From Butyricicoccus sp. (GTDB lineage Bacteria > Bacillota > Clostridia > Oscillospirales > Butyricicoccaceae), in contig JAUMSA010000269.1 in NCBI GenBank assembly GCA_031293105.1, positions 1 through 19,002 of the forward strand: a DNA stretch of 19,002 nt, read 5' to 3'. Position numbers and translations under genes: made by a program. This document shows positions 1 to 7,355 of this stretch, in pieces. Under the pieces are notes generated by a model. It did not search any database. It was given only the letters and a program-made list of their open reading frames with translations, and was not told the DNA's origin. How positions within the stretch are numbered: position 1 is the stretch's first letter; every line of letters begins with the position of its first letter.

Positions 1-53
1 CTTGTGAAAATGATAATTTCTTTGTAATTTTTTGATCTTTTTCGGAGTATCTC

Positions 54-170
54 ATTTGGTGTATCTTGATTTTATCTCGGTTCACTTTTCATGATATTGT
101 TTTTTTATGCAGCATTTTTGAGTAAATTTACCGTTTTTACCCGTGATTTGGTTGTATCTTTGTAATTTTA
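54..170. repeat. Degenerate T-rich direct repeats
   Basis: Positions 54-74 and 146-170 share the pattern ATTTGG-TGTATCTT-ATTTTA with small insertions in the second copy. Separately, the 12-mer CTTTGTAATTTT occurs at 20-31 and again at 158-169. They lie upstream of the promoter at 290-318. They could be regulator sites or simply low-complexity AT-rich DNA. Confidence 0.3.
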
Positions 171-289
171 TTCAACCTGTGTTTTTGTTGTTTATTTCTC
201 AGGCTTTTTTCTCGATTCGAACAGTTTAAAAGTTGTACAAAACTTTCGTATTCTTGCGATTTTTCCATTTTGACGTTTCCACTCGGCAA

Positions 290-318
290 TTGACAAACCG
301 CCCGTTTTCGCATACCAT
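290..318 (+). promoter_or_regulatory. Promoter of the first NSS transporter gene
   Basis: A consensus -35 TTGACA (290-295) is followed by a 17-bp spacer and the -10-like TACCAT (313-318). Transcription would start near 325. The short leader then carries a perfect 6-bp hairpin ACGCGC-ACA-GCGCGT (331-345) just before the ribosome binding site GGGAGG (352-357). Confidence 0.6.
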
Positions 319-365
319 TACATATATGCGACGCGCACAGCGCGTAAAAGAGGGAGGACCTTGAT

Positions 366-1703
366 TTGAAGAAACATTCTGCGCGCGATTCCTTCGGCAG
401 CCGCTGGGGATTTATCCTGGCCTGCATCGGTTCGGCGGTCGGCATGGGCAACATCTGGATGTTCCCGACCCGCGTTTCCAAATTCGGCGGCGGCTCGTTC
501 CTGCTGGCCTATTTTCTGTTTGTCTTTGTCATCGGTTTTTCGGGCGTGATCGGGGAGATGGCCTTCGGCCGCGCCACCCGCTCGGGCCCGATCGGCGCCT
601 TTTCCCAGGCTGTGGCCTCGCGCGGCAAAAATCCGCGCATCGGCGCTGCCATTGGCTGTATCCCGGTGCTCGGCTCGCTCGCGCTCGCCATCGGCTATTC
701 GGTGGTGATGGGCTGGATTTTGCGGTACATGCTGGGCTCGTTTACCGGCTCGGTGCTTGCGCCCCAGGGGGTGGACGGGTTTGCCGCCCAGTTTGGCGGC
801 GTTGCGACCGCCTTCGGCAATAACCTGTGCGTCATCCTCAGCTTGGTGATCGCCTTCGGCATCATGGCGTTCGGCATTGCATCGGGCATTGAAAAGGCCA
901 ATAAGATCATGATGCCGCTATTTTTCTGCCTGTTTTTAGCCCTTGCGGTGTATATGTTCTTGCAGCCCGGCTCGGCCGAGGGCTACCGCTACATGTTCCG
1001 CATCGACCCGGCCGCCTTGCGGCAGCCAGAAACCTGGGTGTATGCACTCGGACAGGCCTTTTTTTCACTGTCCCTGGCCGGAAACGGCACGCTCATCTAT
1101 GGTTCTTACTTGCGCGACGAGGAGGACATCATCGGTTCGGCCTGGAAGGTGGCCCTGTTTGACACCCTGGCAGCCATGCTGGCCGCGCTGGTCATCATCC
1201 CGGCCATGGCGACCGCGGGCAGCCAACTTGACCAAGGTGGCCCTGGGCTGATGTTTATTTTCCTGCCCAACCTGTTCCAGTCCATGCCGGGCAGCCGCCT
1301 GATTGTCATTGTGTTCTTTGTGGGCGTATTCCTGGCTGGTATGACCTCGCTCATCAACCTGTATGAAGCGCCGATTGCGACCTTGCAGGAAAAGCTGCAC
1401 CTGAGCCGTCCGCGTGCGGTGCTGGTGATCGCGGCCATCGGCGTGGTGGTATCGCTGCTCATCCAGGGCATTGTGGAAGGCTGGATGAATTTTGTCTCCA
1501 TCTATGTGTGCCCGCTGGGCGCCGGACTGGCTGGTATCCTGTTCTATTGGGTATACGGCGAGAAATTTGTGCGCGAACAGGTGCAAAAGGGGAGGGCCAA
1601 GCCAGTCGGCCGCTGGCTGGAGCCCATGACCAAATATGTGTTCTGCGGCCTGACGGTCGCGGTCTTTATCCTGGGCGTCCTGACCCCAGGCGGCATCGGT
1701 TAA
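366..1703 (+). CDS. Sodium-dependent transporter, NSS/SNF family
   Basis: This is a predicted Na+-coupled symporter of the neurotransmitter:sodium symporter family (LeuT/MhsT/Tyt1 type) in the cytoplasmic membrane, probably importing an amino acid. The substrate cannot be read from sequence. The 445-residue protein is hydrophobic throughout, as expected for 11-12 membrane helices. The TM1 signature is clear at residues 23-35 (SAVGMGNIWMFPT), followed by the glycine-rich KFGGGSF and a GEMAFGR motif in TM2. Oddly, residue 32 is Met where most family members have Arg in the WRFP motif (Arg30 of LeuT, an extracellular gate residue); the second NSS protein in this window keeps Arg. The start is TTG at 366, eight bases after GGGAGG. 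The nearby TTG at 361 runs into a stop at once. The gene has its own promoter and terminator. Confidence 0.9.
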   Translation: MKKHSARDSFGSRWGFILACIGSAVGMGNIWMFPTRVSKFGGGSFLLAYFLFVFVIGFSGVIGEMAFGRATRSGPIGAFSQAVASRGKNPRIGAAIGCIPVLGSLALAIGYSVVMGWILRYMLGSFTGSVLAPQGVDGFAAQFGGVATAFGNNLCVILSLVIAFGIMAFGIASGIEKANKIMMPLFFCLFLALAVYMFLQPGSAEGYRYMFRIDPAALRQPETWVYALGQAFFSLSLAGNGTLIYGSYLRDEEDIIGSAWKVALFDTLAAMLAALVIIPAMATAGSQLDQGGPGLMFIFLPNLFQSMPGSRLIVIVFFVGVFLAGMTSLINLYEAPIATLQEKLHLSRPRAVLVIAAIGVVVSLLIQGIVEGWMNFVSIYVCPLGAGLAGILFYWVYGEKFVREQVQKGRAKPVGRWLEPMTKYVFCGLTVAVFILGVLTPGGIG

Positions 1704-1704
1704 C

Positions 1705-1736
1705 AAAAAAACGGAACCCCTGTGGTTCCGTTTTTT
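1705..1736 (+). terminator. Intrinsic terminator after the first NSS gene
   Basis: The arms ACGGAACC (1711-1718) and GGTTCCGT (1724-1731) pair perfectly around a 5-base loop. They are extended by an A run on the left and a T run on the right. The hairpin begins right after the stop codon, and its T run is almost directly followed by the -35 of the next promoter. Confidence 0.85.
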
Positions 1737-1740
1737 ATGC

Positions 1741-1768
1741 TTGACAAGCCGGTGGCTTGGATTATAAT
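1741..1768 (+). promoter_or_regulatory. Perfect-consensus promoter of the MATE gene
   Basis: TTGACA (1741-1746) and TATAAT (1763-1768) are both exact consensus hexamers, with a 16-bp spacer. The start site should fall near 1775, giving a leader of about 50 nt. That leader contains a small hairpin GGGCG-CAAG-CGCCC (1789-1802) and is too short for most riboswitches. Confidence 0.85.
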
Positions 1769-1824
1769 ATCTAGTATCGATTTGGAACGGGCGCAAGCGC
1801 CCCAAGATCCCAGGAGGCCAAACC

Positions 1825-3180
1825 ATGAACGACGATTTTCTCGGCACCGAACCAGTCGGCCGGCTGCTGTTGCGGCTGGCGCTGCCCACTGTGACCGCCC
1901 AGGTCATCAATATGCTCTACAACATCGTGGACCGTATCTATATCGGCCACATCCCCGAAGTCGGTTCACTGGCGCTGACCGGTGTGGGCGTGTGCATGCC
2001 GCTGATTATGATTGTGTCCGCTTTTGCGGCCTTTGTCGGCTTTGGCGGCGGGCCGCGCGCGTCCATCTTCCTGGGGAGAGGCGACCGGGAGACCGCCGAA
2101 AAGACGCTGGGCAATTGTTTTATGACGCAGATTTTGGTTTCCATTCTGCTGACCGTCGTCCTGCTGCTGGGAAACCGCGATTTCCTGCTGGCCTTTGGCG
2201 CGAGCGAAAACACGGTCGAATACGGCGTCGCCTACATGAACCTATACGCCATGGGCACCCTTTTCGTCCAGCTCACGCTGGGCATGAATACCTTCATCAC
2301 CGCCCAGGGCTTTGCCCGCACCGGCATGCTATCGGTGCTCATCGGCGCGGTGGCCAACATTATTTTGGACCCTATCTTCATCTTCGGGTTCGGTATGGGT
2401 GTGCGCGGCGCGGCGCTCGCAACCATCTTATCGCAGGCGCTCTCGTGTGCCTGGGTGCTGGCCTTTCTGTTCGGCAAAAAGACCCAGTTGCGCATCCGCC
2501 GCCGCAATCTGCGGCTGGAGCGGCACATCATCCTGCCCAGTTTGGCGCTTGGGTTGTCCTCGTTCATCATGCAGGCGAGCGAAAGCGTGATTTCGGTCTG
2601 CTTCAACGCATCGCTTTTGCGCTACGGCGGCGACATCGCGGTCGGCGCCATGACCATCTTGACCAGCGTCATGCAGTTTGCGCTGCTGCCGCTGCAAGGG
2701 CTGGGGCAGGGAGCACAGCCCATCATCAGCTACAACTATGGCGCGCGCAACGCGAACCGCATTCGCCAGGCATTCCGGCTGCTGTTGCGGTGCAGCCTGC
2801 TGTATTCGTGCACGCTCTGGCTGTGCATTATGCTGTTTCCGCAGGCCTTTGCCATGATGTTCACGTCCAACGCTGCGCTTTTGGAGTTCACCAAACCGGC
2901 GCTTCGCATCTATACGGCTTGCCTGTTCCTGTTCGGCATCCAGATGGCCTGCCAGATGACCTTCACCTCGCTCGGCAAGGCGACCTCCTCGATTATTGTC
3001 GCGGTCATGCGCAAGTTTGTCCTGCTGCTGCCGCTCATTTATATCATGCCGCATTTGCTGCCGCAGGACCCCACCCGGGCTGTCTATATGGCTGAACCGG
3101 TGGCCGATTTCCTGGCCGTGACGTTTACGGCGATTTTGTTCACCTTCCAGTTTAAAAAGGCCATGCAAACCATCGAATAG
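1825..3180 (+). CDS. MATE family efflux transporter
   Basis: This is a multidrug and toxic compound extrusion transporter, a Na+- or H+-driven exporter of cationic compounds in the cytoplasmic membrane. The 451-residue length is normal for the family. The N-terminus (GRLLLRLALPTVTAQVINM, near residues 13-31) and the following YNIVDRIYIG segment are typical of NorM/DinF-type MATE proteins. The second half repeats the pattern (LGLSSFIMQASESVISV, then LQGLGQGAQPIISYNYGARN). About 12 hydrophobic helices are apparent. The start is ATG seven bases after AGGAGG (1812-1817). A long open frame in another phase over the same DNA (1722-3095) is rich in His, Arg, Ala and Pro and is a compositional shadow. 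The gene ends in a terminator shared with the convergent NSS gene. The substrate is unknown. Confidence 0.93.
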   Translation: MNDDFLGTEPVGRLLLRLALPTVTAQVINMLYNIVDRIYIGHIPEVGSLALTGVGVCMPLIMIVSAFAAFVGFGGGPRASIFLGRGDRETAEKTLGNCFMTQILVSILLTVVLLLGNRDFLLAFGASENTVEYGVAYMNLYAMGTLFVQLTLGMNTFITAQGFARTGMLSVLIGAVANIILDPIFIFGFGMGVRGAALATILSQALSCAWVLAFLFGKKTQLRIRRRNLRLERHIILPSLALGLSSFIMQASESVISVCFNASLLRYGGDIAVGAMTILTSVMQFALLPLQGLGQGAQPIISYNYGARNANRIRQAFRLLLRCSLLYSCTLWLCIMLFPQAFAMMFTSNAALLEFTKPALRIYTACLFLFGIQMACQMTFTSLGKATSSIIVAVMRKFVLLLPLIYIMPHLLPQDPTRAVYMAEPVADFLAVTFTAILFTFQFKKAMQTIE

Positions 3181-3185
3181 ACGAA

Positions 3186-3213
3186 AATCCCCTGTGCAAA
3201 AGTACAGGGGATT
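3186..3213. terminator. Bidirectional terminator, MATE / second NSS gene
   Basis: The perfect 10-bp arms AATCCCCTGT (3186-3195) and ACAGGGGATT (3204-3213) lie between the convergent stop codons of the MATE and NSS genes. A T-rich tail (ATTCTTTTA) follows on the plus strand, and a shorter GATTTTC tail follows on the minus strand. Confidence 0.8.
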
Positions 3214-3216
3214 CTT

Positions 3217-4581
3217 TTATGCGCCAAATTTCTGAATATAGCCCATCACGAAGATGAACAGAACAATCAGCGGCAGGATATAGCTGACATACACGCGCAC
3301 CCAAGCCGGGAATTTCCAGCCCTTGCCGGTGTCGGCTTCCTGAAGGAAGTTCTTCCAGCCCCAGCCGTACCGCGAGGTACAGAACAGCAGATAGACCATC
3401 GAGCCGAGCGGCAGCAGGTTGTTGGAAACAATGAAGTCCTCCAAGTCCTGAATGGTGCCGATGTGCGGAATGCTGACCCCAAAACCGACCACGCACGGGA
3501 TGGAGATAATCAGCACGACCACAATATTGACCAGCACGGTCTTTTTGCGGCTCCAACCCCACAGGTCCATACCGAACGAGATGATGTTCTCAAACACGGC
3601 GATGATGGTCGAAAAGGCCGCAAACGACATGAACACAAAGAACAACGCGCCCCAGATGCGGCCGCCTGCCATCTGGTTGAAGATATTGGGCAGGGTGACA
3701 AAAATGAGCGCCGGGCCCTGGCCGGCGTCAACGTGAAACGCTGCCGCAGCCGGGAAGATGATGAGGCCCGCGGTGAGCGCCACAAAGGTATCCAGCACGC
3801 CGATACTGAGCGCCTCGCCGGACAGGCTGCGGTCTTTACCGATGTACGAACCAAAGATGGCCAGCGCACCGATGCCGAGCGACAGGGTGAAGAACGACTG
3901 GCCCATGGCCGCAAAGATTGATTCCATCAGACCGCCCTTGGCTTCAAACAGCTTGGAAAAGTCGGGCTTTAGGTAAAATTCCAGACCTTCGGCAGCACCA
4001 TCCAGCGTTACCGATCGGAACACCAGCACAATCATAATGGCCAACAGAGCGACCATCATCACCTTATTGACCTTTTCCACGCCGTTGCGCAGGCCGCGCG
4101 AACAAACCGCAAAACAGATCAGGACGGTAATCACCATCCAGAGGCCCATATACTTCGGGTCGGCCAGCATATTGTTGAAAATGTTGCCGACCTGTTCGGG
4201 CGACTGCCCCTCAAATTCGCCGGTAATCATTTTAAAGAAGTAGGCCAACATCCACCCGCCCACGGTCGTATAAAACGCCATGAGCATGTAGTTGCCCAGC
4301 ATAGCGCCGTAGCTATACAGGTGCCATTTGGTGCCCTTGGGTTCCAGCACGTGGAACGAGCGCGCCGCCGACTGCTGGCTGGCGCGGCCGACCGCAAATT
4401 CCATGACCATAATCGGCAGACCCAAAATAATCAAAAACAGCAGATAGACCAGCACGAATGCCGCGCCGCCATACTGTCCAGTGATGTATGGGAAACGCCA
4501 TACATTGCCCAGGCCGATTGCACAGCCCGCCGAGATCAGGATGAACCCCAACCGGGAACCAAACTTTTCTCTTTCTTTCAT
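3217..4581 (-). CDS. Sodium-dependent transporter, NSS/SNF family (second copy)
   Basis: This is a second Na+-coupled amino-acid-type symporter of the NSS family, 454 residues. The canonical TM1 motif is intact at residues 24-32 (LGNVWRFPY), with Arg29 at the conserved gate position, followed by GQYGGAAFVLVY and MEFAVGR. It is clearly a diverged paralogue of the transporter encoded at 366-1703, not a recent duplicate. The ATG at 4581 is preceded by a G-rich ribosome binding site (AAAGGGGG) about 12 bases upstream, longer spacing than usual. An extended -10 promoter lies about 45 bases upstream. The gene converges on the MATE gene. The substrate is not assignable; known bacterial NSS proteins carry leucine, tryptophan, tyrosine or other hydrophobic amino acids. 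Confidence 0.92.
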   Translation of the reverse strand: MKEREKFGSRLGFILISAGCAIGLGNVWRFPYITGQYGGAAFVLVYLLFLIILGLPIMVMEFAVGRASQQSAARSFHVLEPKGTKWHLYSYGAMLGNYMLMAFYTTVGGWMLAYFFKMITGEFEGQSPEQVGNIFNNMLADPKYMGLWMVITVLICFAVCSRGLRNGVEKVNKVMMVALLAIMIVLVFRSVTLDGAAEGLEFYLKPDFSKLFEAKGGLMESIFAAMGQSFFTLSLGIGALAIFGSYIGKDRSLSGEALSIGVLDTFVALTAGLIIFPAAAAFHVDAGQGPALIFVTLPNIFNQMAGGRIWGALFFVFMSFAAFSTIIAVFENIISFGMDLWGWSRKKTVLVNIVVVLIISIPCVVGFGVSIPHIGTIQDLEDFIVSNNLLPLGSMVYLLFCTSRYGWGWKNFLQEADTGKGWKFPAWVRVYVSYILPLIVLFIFVMGYIQKFGA

Positions 4582-4624
4582 ACGTATATTTTACCCCCTT
4601 TGCGGCCAATTGCCGCGTAGCATC

Positions 4625-4653
4625 ATTATAGCAAAGTTTCCCTAGCGAAACAA
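4625..4653 (-). promoter_or_regulatory. Promoter of the second NSS gene
   Basis: On the minus strand, a perfect TATAAT (4625-4630) with the extended -10 dinucleotide TG lies 17 bp from a weak -35 TTGTTT (4648-4653). The strong extended -10 can compensate for the poor -35. Confidence 0.65.
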
Positions 4654-4676
4654 GGCTCCTGCCGCGTATGCGGCAA

Positions 4677-4715
4677 AAAAGATGCCCGTTTTCCGACGAA
4701 AAACGGGCATCTTTT
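4677..4715 (-). terminator. Terminator of the YfcC-family gene
   Basis: The 16-bp arms AAAAGATGCCCGTTTT (4677-4692) and its complement (4700-4715) form a very stable hairpin around a 7-base loop. On the minus strand the stem runs into a T6 tract. It overlaps the stop codon of the gene at 4714. A further small palindrome GCCGC-GTAT-GCGGC (4661-4674) follows. Confidence 0.85.
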
Positions 4716-6246
4716 ACGCATATCCCATAAAGAAACCGGCGGTCAGCGCCAGGAACCCCACGCCGAACACCACCAGCAGCGCCTTCCACTGCGAGCGCAG
4801 CCAATCGCCCCATTCCAGGCGGGCGATGCTCAAAATACCGATCAAGCAACCCGAGGTCGGCATGATGAGATGGGCCAGACAACCGCCGATCTGGAACGCC
4901 AGCACCGCGATCTGTCGGCTGATGCCCAGACCGTCGGCCAGCGGCGCCATGACCGGCATGGTCAAGGCCGCCTGTCCGGTGTCGCTCGGCACCACAAAAC
5001 TGAGCCAGAAATGAAAAATGTACATCAGCCACGAGGTCAGCACGCTGGGTAGTTCGCGCAGGACACGGGCCGTCCAATGCAAAATCGTGTTAAGTACCGA
5101 AGCGTCGGTCGGGTTGATGCCGCCGAGCAGCAGCACCATGCCCTGTGCCATGCCGACCACCAGCACCGCACCCACCAAATCGGATGCGCCGGACTGAAAC
5201 GCACGCGGAATGTCGGCAAAGTGCATGCCGCCCAGGTGGAACACGGTGCCCAAAACGCCGACAACGACCGCCATGACAAAAAACAGCGAAGCGATATCGG
5301 CCAGGCCATATTCCATATTGATCGTGCCCCAAAGCATCCATGCAATGGAAAAACCGACGGTCAGCAGCACCAGCCGACCGCCGAGCGTGAGCGGCTCACG
5401 GCGTTCCCTCAAGTTTTGCAGACGCCCCCGGCAACGCGCGTCGCTCTGATAGGACACCGAACGGTGTGTGCTGGTATGGATGCGCCATGCGTACCAGGTC
5501 GTATAGGCCGCCCCGGCCAGGGTCAGCACCAGCCACAGGACAAAGCGGTATTGCGCGCCCGAAAACACCGGCACGCCCGCAATGGTCTGCGCGGTTGTCA
5601 GCGCCTTGGGGCTGCACCAGGAGGCGGTAATGCCGAGCTGAGTCGCCACAAAGGTCACCAAAACGCCGGTAACAGCGTCAAAATCCATGCCAATGAGCAG
5701 AGGGATAATCAAAATGGCTAAGGGAATTGCGCCTTCACTGAACCCAAACATCGCCCCTGCCAGCGAAAACAGCACAAACAGAAGGGGAGGGAAAAGCATC
5801 ACGACCCCCTCCGTGCGGTGCAGCACCCGCAGGATGTACTGGTCGATGACGCCAGTGCGCATCAGGATGCCGAATGAGCCGCCAATGACCAGCATATAGG
5901 CGATCAAACCGGCCGTTCCGGCCGCCTGTTCGCCGTATTCCAGGCCGGAAAACAGCACATTCATCATGCCTTGCCGCCCATGGGCGGACGGCCCAAACAG
6001 CGGCGCCGGATAGACCACCCGCTCGCCGTTTTCATCCAGGATATACCGGAAGCTCTCCGGGTCCACCACGGTTTCGGTCTTTTGTTCGCCGCCGACCAGG
6101 GTGGTCACCTGCTTGAGTTCATAGCGCCCGAGCGGCACCAAAAACGTCAGCACCAGCGCAAACGCCATGGCCGCAAAAATCACGATAAACGGATGGGGCG
6201 GCTGCAACTTTTTCCTGGTTTTTTCGGTCTTTGTCGATTCTCGCAT
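4714..6246 (-). CDS. YfcC family membrane carrier (C4-dicarboxylate/basic amino acid type)
   Basis: This is a predicted 510-residue polytopic membrane transporter of the YfcC family, related to anaerobic C4-dicarboxylate carriers and arginine/ornithine exchangers. Known members are poorly characterised, so the substrate is open. A basic N-terminal tail (residues 1-15) leads into a hydrophobic helix, then a periplasmic-type loop (about 38-85), then repeated hydrophobic segments. Family-like blocks are VIGGSFGILMRTGVID, AMFGFSEGAIPLAIL, and near the C-terminus VPSDTGQAALTMPVMAPLAD with LIMPTSGCLIGIL. A basic loop with several Arg residues splits the two halves. I chose the ATG at 6246. An in-frame upstream extension to 6345 exists, but it reads through the likely promoter region and lacks a ribosome binding site. 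The G9 tract just before the start is unusual. Confidence 0.85.
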   Translation of the reverse strand: MRESTKTEKTRKKLQPPHPFIVIFAAMAFALVLTFLVPLGRYELKQVTTLVGGEQKTETVVDPESFRYILDENGERVVYPAPLFGPSAHGRQGMMNVLFSGLEYGEQAAGTAGLIAYMLVIGGSFGILMRTGVIDQYILRVLHRTEGVVMLFPPLLFVLFSLAGAMFGFSEGAIPLAILIIPLLIGMDFDAVTGVLVTFVATQLGITASWCSPKALTTAQTIAGVPVFSGAQYRFVLWLVLTLAGAAYTTWYAWRIHTSTHRSVSYQSDARCRGRLQNLRERREPLTLGGRLVLLTVGFSIAWMLWGTINMEYGLADIASLFFVMAVVVGVLGTVFHLGGMHFADIPRAFQSGASDLVGAVLVVGMAQGMVLLLGGINPTDASVLNTILHWTARVLRELPSVLTSWLMYIFHFWLSFVVPSDTGQAALTMPVMAPLADGLGISRQIAVLAFQIGGCLAHLIMPTSGCLIGILSIARLEWGDWLRSQWKALLVVFGVGFLALTAGFFMGYA

Positions 6247-6254
6247 ATTCCCAG

Positions 6255-6263
6255 CCCCCCCCC
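6255..6263 (-). promoter_or_regulatory. G9 homopolymer at the ribosome binding site of the YfcC-family gene
   Basis: Nine consecutive G bases on the coding strand sit 8 bases before the ATG at 6246, where a Shine-Dalgarno sequence belongs. No better AGGAGG-like site is visible, only CTGGGA closer to the start. A tract this long is prone to slipped-strand length change. Confidence 0.55.
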
Positions 6264-6304
6264 TTGCGCAATATTTTTTCCCCCATAAAAAACATTCTAC
6301 CATT

Positions 6305-6333
6305 ATATTACCGAACTTTCGGCCTATATTCAA
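6305..6333 (-). promoter_or_regulatory. Probable promoter of the YfcC-family gene
   Basis: On the minus strand, TTGAAT (6328-6333) and TAATAT (6305-6310) are spaced by 17 bp. An overlapping TATAAT (6302-6307) is a better -10 but would need a 20-bp spacer. The small inverted repeat CCGAA-CT-TTCGG (6311-6322) lies between the two hexamers, where a repressor could sit. Confidence 0.45.
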
Positions 6334-6374
6334 GAAAAACCTCAAAATTCCGTCGAAAACCTGCCAAAAACTGC

Positions 6375-6403
6375 AAAAATCCCGCCGAAATGGCGGGATT
6401 TTT
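6375..6403 (-). terminator. Terminator of the sulfite-reductase-like gene
   Basis: The arms AAAAATCCCGCC (6375-6386) and GGCGGGATTTTT (6392-6403) form a perfect 12-bp stem with a 5-base loop, ten bases after the stop codon at 6413. The A/T-rich arm ends give T tracts on both strands. Confidence 0.85.
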
Positions 6404-6412
6404 TTGATTTTC

Positions 6413-7327
6413 TTAGACGATTTCCTTGGCCAGGATTTCTTCGCGGCGCTCCATCAGGTCGCCGTTTAACAGCATGTCCACTGCCTTGTCCTCGCCGATG
6501 CGGTCGATCATGGCCGCAAAGCGTTCGCCCTTCTTGCCCTGGTCGCGGAAGAGCAGCATGGCTTTTTCGATCATATCGAGCGCCTGCTCCTCGGTGTACA
6601 GACCGGGCAGCGGCGTGCCATGGCGGATGATACGGCCCCAGCGGCCGCCGATATACAGCTTGTACGCCACTTCTTCGGCGTAAATCGCATCAAACGGGCA
6701 CTTGCCCACGCAGTAACCGCAGTTGTTGCACACCGTGGTATCGCGCTGCATCTTGCCGTCCACGACCTTCATGCAGCCCATGCGGCAGAACTTTTCACAC
6801 AGCTTGCAGCCGCGGCACAGTTCTTCCTTGAACTTGGGCGGGTGCTGGCCGACGATACCAAAATCGTTCAGGTCAGGCTTGATGCAGTTGTTCGGGCAGC
6901 CGCCGACCGCAATCTTGAACTTGTGCGGCAGACGTACATTGCCCATACCCTCATAAAACCGCTCGTGCACCTTCTGACCCAGTGCCTGGGTATCATAAAA
7001 GCCAAAGACACAGGTCGTGCCTTTGCAGGCCGTAACCGGACGCACACGGGCGCCGGTGCCGCCGGTGGTCAGACCCACGGCTGCCAGTTCCTTGACCACG
7101 TCGTCGATGTGTTCATACGGCACGCCCGCAAACTCGACGGTCATACGGGTGGTGAACATGCACACACCGCTGCCGTATTTTTCGGCAATGCGACCGACCG
7201 CCTGAAGCTGCTCGGCCGTCAGGGTACCGTTCCCCGTGATGACCCGGCACGAAAAGTTGTCGGTACCGCGGTTGTGCAGGAAGCCCATCAGCTTGACGCG
7301 CTGGATATCCTGTTTTGAAATAGCCAT
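6413..7327 (-). CDS. Small sulfite/nitrite reductase-like protein with 4Fe-4S ferredoxin domain
   Basis: This is a predicted 304-residue cytoplasmic redox enzyme. It combines a nitrite/sulfite reductase ferredoxin-like half-domain (about 1-90), a siroheme/4Fe-4S domain (about 95-165) and a ferredoxin domain (about 166-215). Siroheme-cluster cysteines are visible as Cys101/Cys106 (CKGTTC) and Cys144/Cys148 (CPNNC). The first pair is C-x4-C, whereas assimilatory enzymes usually have C-x5-C. The ferredoxin part has Cys171-174-177-181 and Cys200-203-206-210-Pro, enough for two 4Fe-4S clusters. The architecture resembles AsrC-type or other compact anaerobic sulfite reductases, but no AsrA/AsrB or electron-transfer partner is next to it. 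The ATG at 7327 follows AAGGAGG closely. The TTG start at 7345 would place its own codons on that site. The true substrate (sulfite, nitrite or other) is unknown. Confidence 0.85.
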   Translation of the reverse strand: MAISKQDIQRVKLMGFLHNRGTDNFSCRVITGNGTLTAEQLQAVGRIAEKYGSGVCMFTTRMTVEFAGVPYEHIDDVVKELAAVGLTTGGTGARVRPVTACKGTTCVFGFYDTQALGQKVHERFYEGMGNVRLPHKFKIAVGGCPNNCIKPDLNDFGIVGQHPPKFKEELCRGCKLCEKFCRMGCMKVVDGKMQRDTTVCNNCGYCVGKCPFDAIYAEEVAYKLYIGGRWGRIIRHGTPLPGLYTEEQALDMIEKAMLLFRDQGKKGERFAAMIDRIGEDKAVDMLLNGDLMERREEILAKEIV

Positions 7328-7355
7328 ATTTCGTTCCTCCTTCAATCTTGGCTTT

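Larger units (their letters stand above)
1..365. other. AT-rich gene-free upstream region
   Basis: No credible gene is visible here. The stretch is markedly more AT-rich and T-rich than the coding DNA that follows. It holds degenerate T-rich direct repeats (about 20-31, 54-74, 146-170), an inverted repeat AAAGTT-N6-AACTTT at 229-246 that encloses the palindrome TTGTACAA (233-240), a sigmaA-type promoter (290-318) and the leader of the first transporter gene. A minus-strand open frame running from 481 back to 137 overlaps the transporter start and has no recognisable domain, so I treat it as spurious. No riboswitch core was recognised. Confidence 0.6.

Noticed and set aside
1..365. Possible riboswitch upstream of the first NSS gene
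   Set aside because: The expected leader from the promoter at 290-318 is only about 40 nt, and no glycine, lysine or T-box core motif was seen in the region.
1769..1824. Riboswitch in the MATE leader
   Set aside because: The leader is about 50 nt with a single 5-bp hairpin, too little for known MATE-associated riboswitch classes as far as I can judge.
1065..1910. 281-codon minus-strand open frame opposite the first NSS gene
   Set aside because: The product is rich in Arg, His, Gln and Asp with no domain, crosses the terminator and the MATE promoter, and mirrors a well-supported transporter gene.
1722..3095. 457-codon plus-strand open frame overlapping the MATE gene
   Set aside because: The translation is dominated by His, Arg, Ala and Pro, has no recognisable fold and lies out of phase with a clear MATE protein.
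6247..6345. N-terminal extension of the YfcC-family protein to 6345
   Set aside because: The extra 33 codons overlap the promoter hexamers and the G9 tract and lack a ribosome binding site. The family-like start with a basic tail is at 6246.
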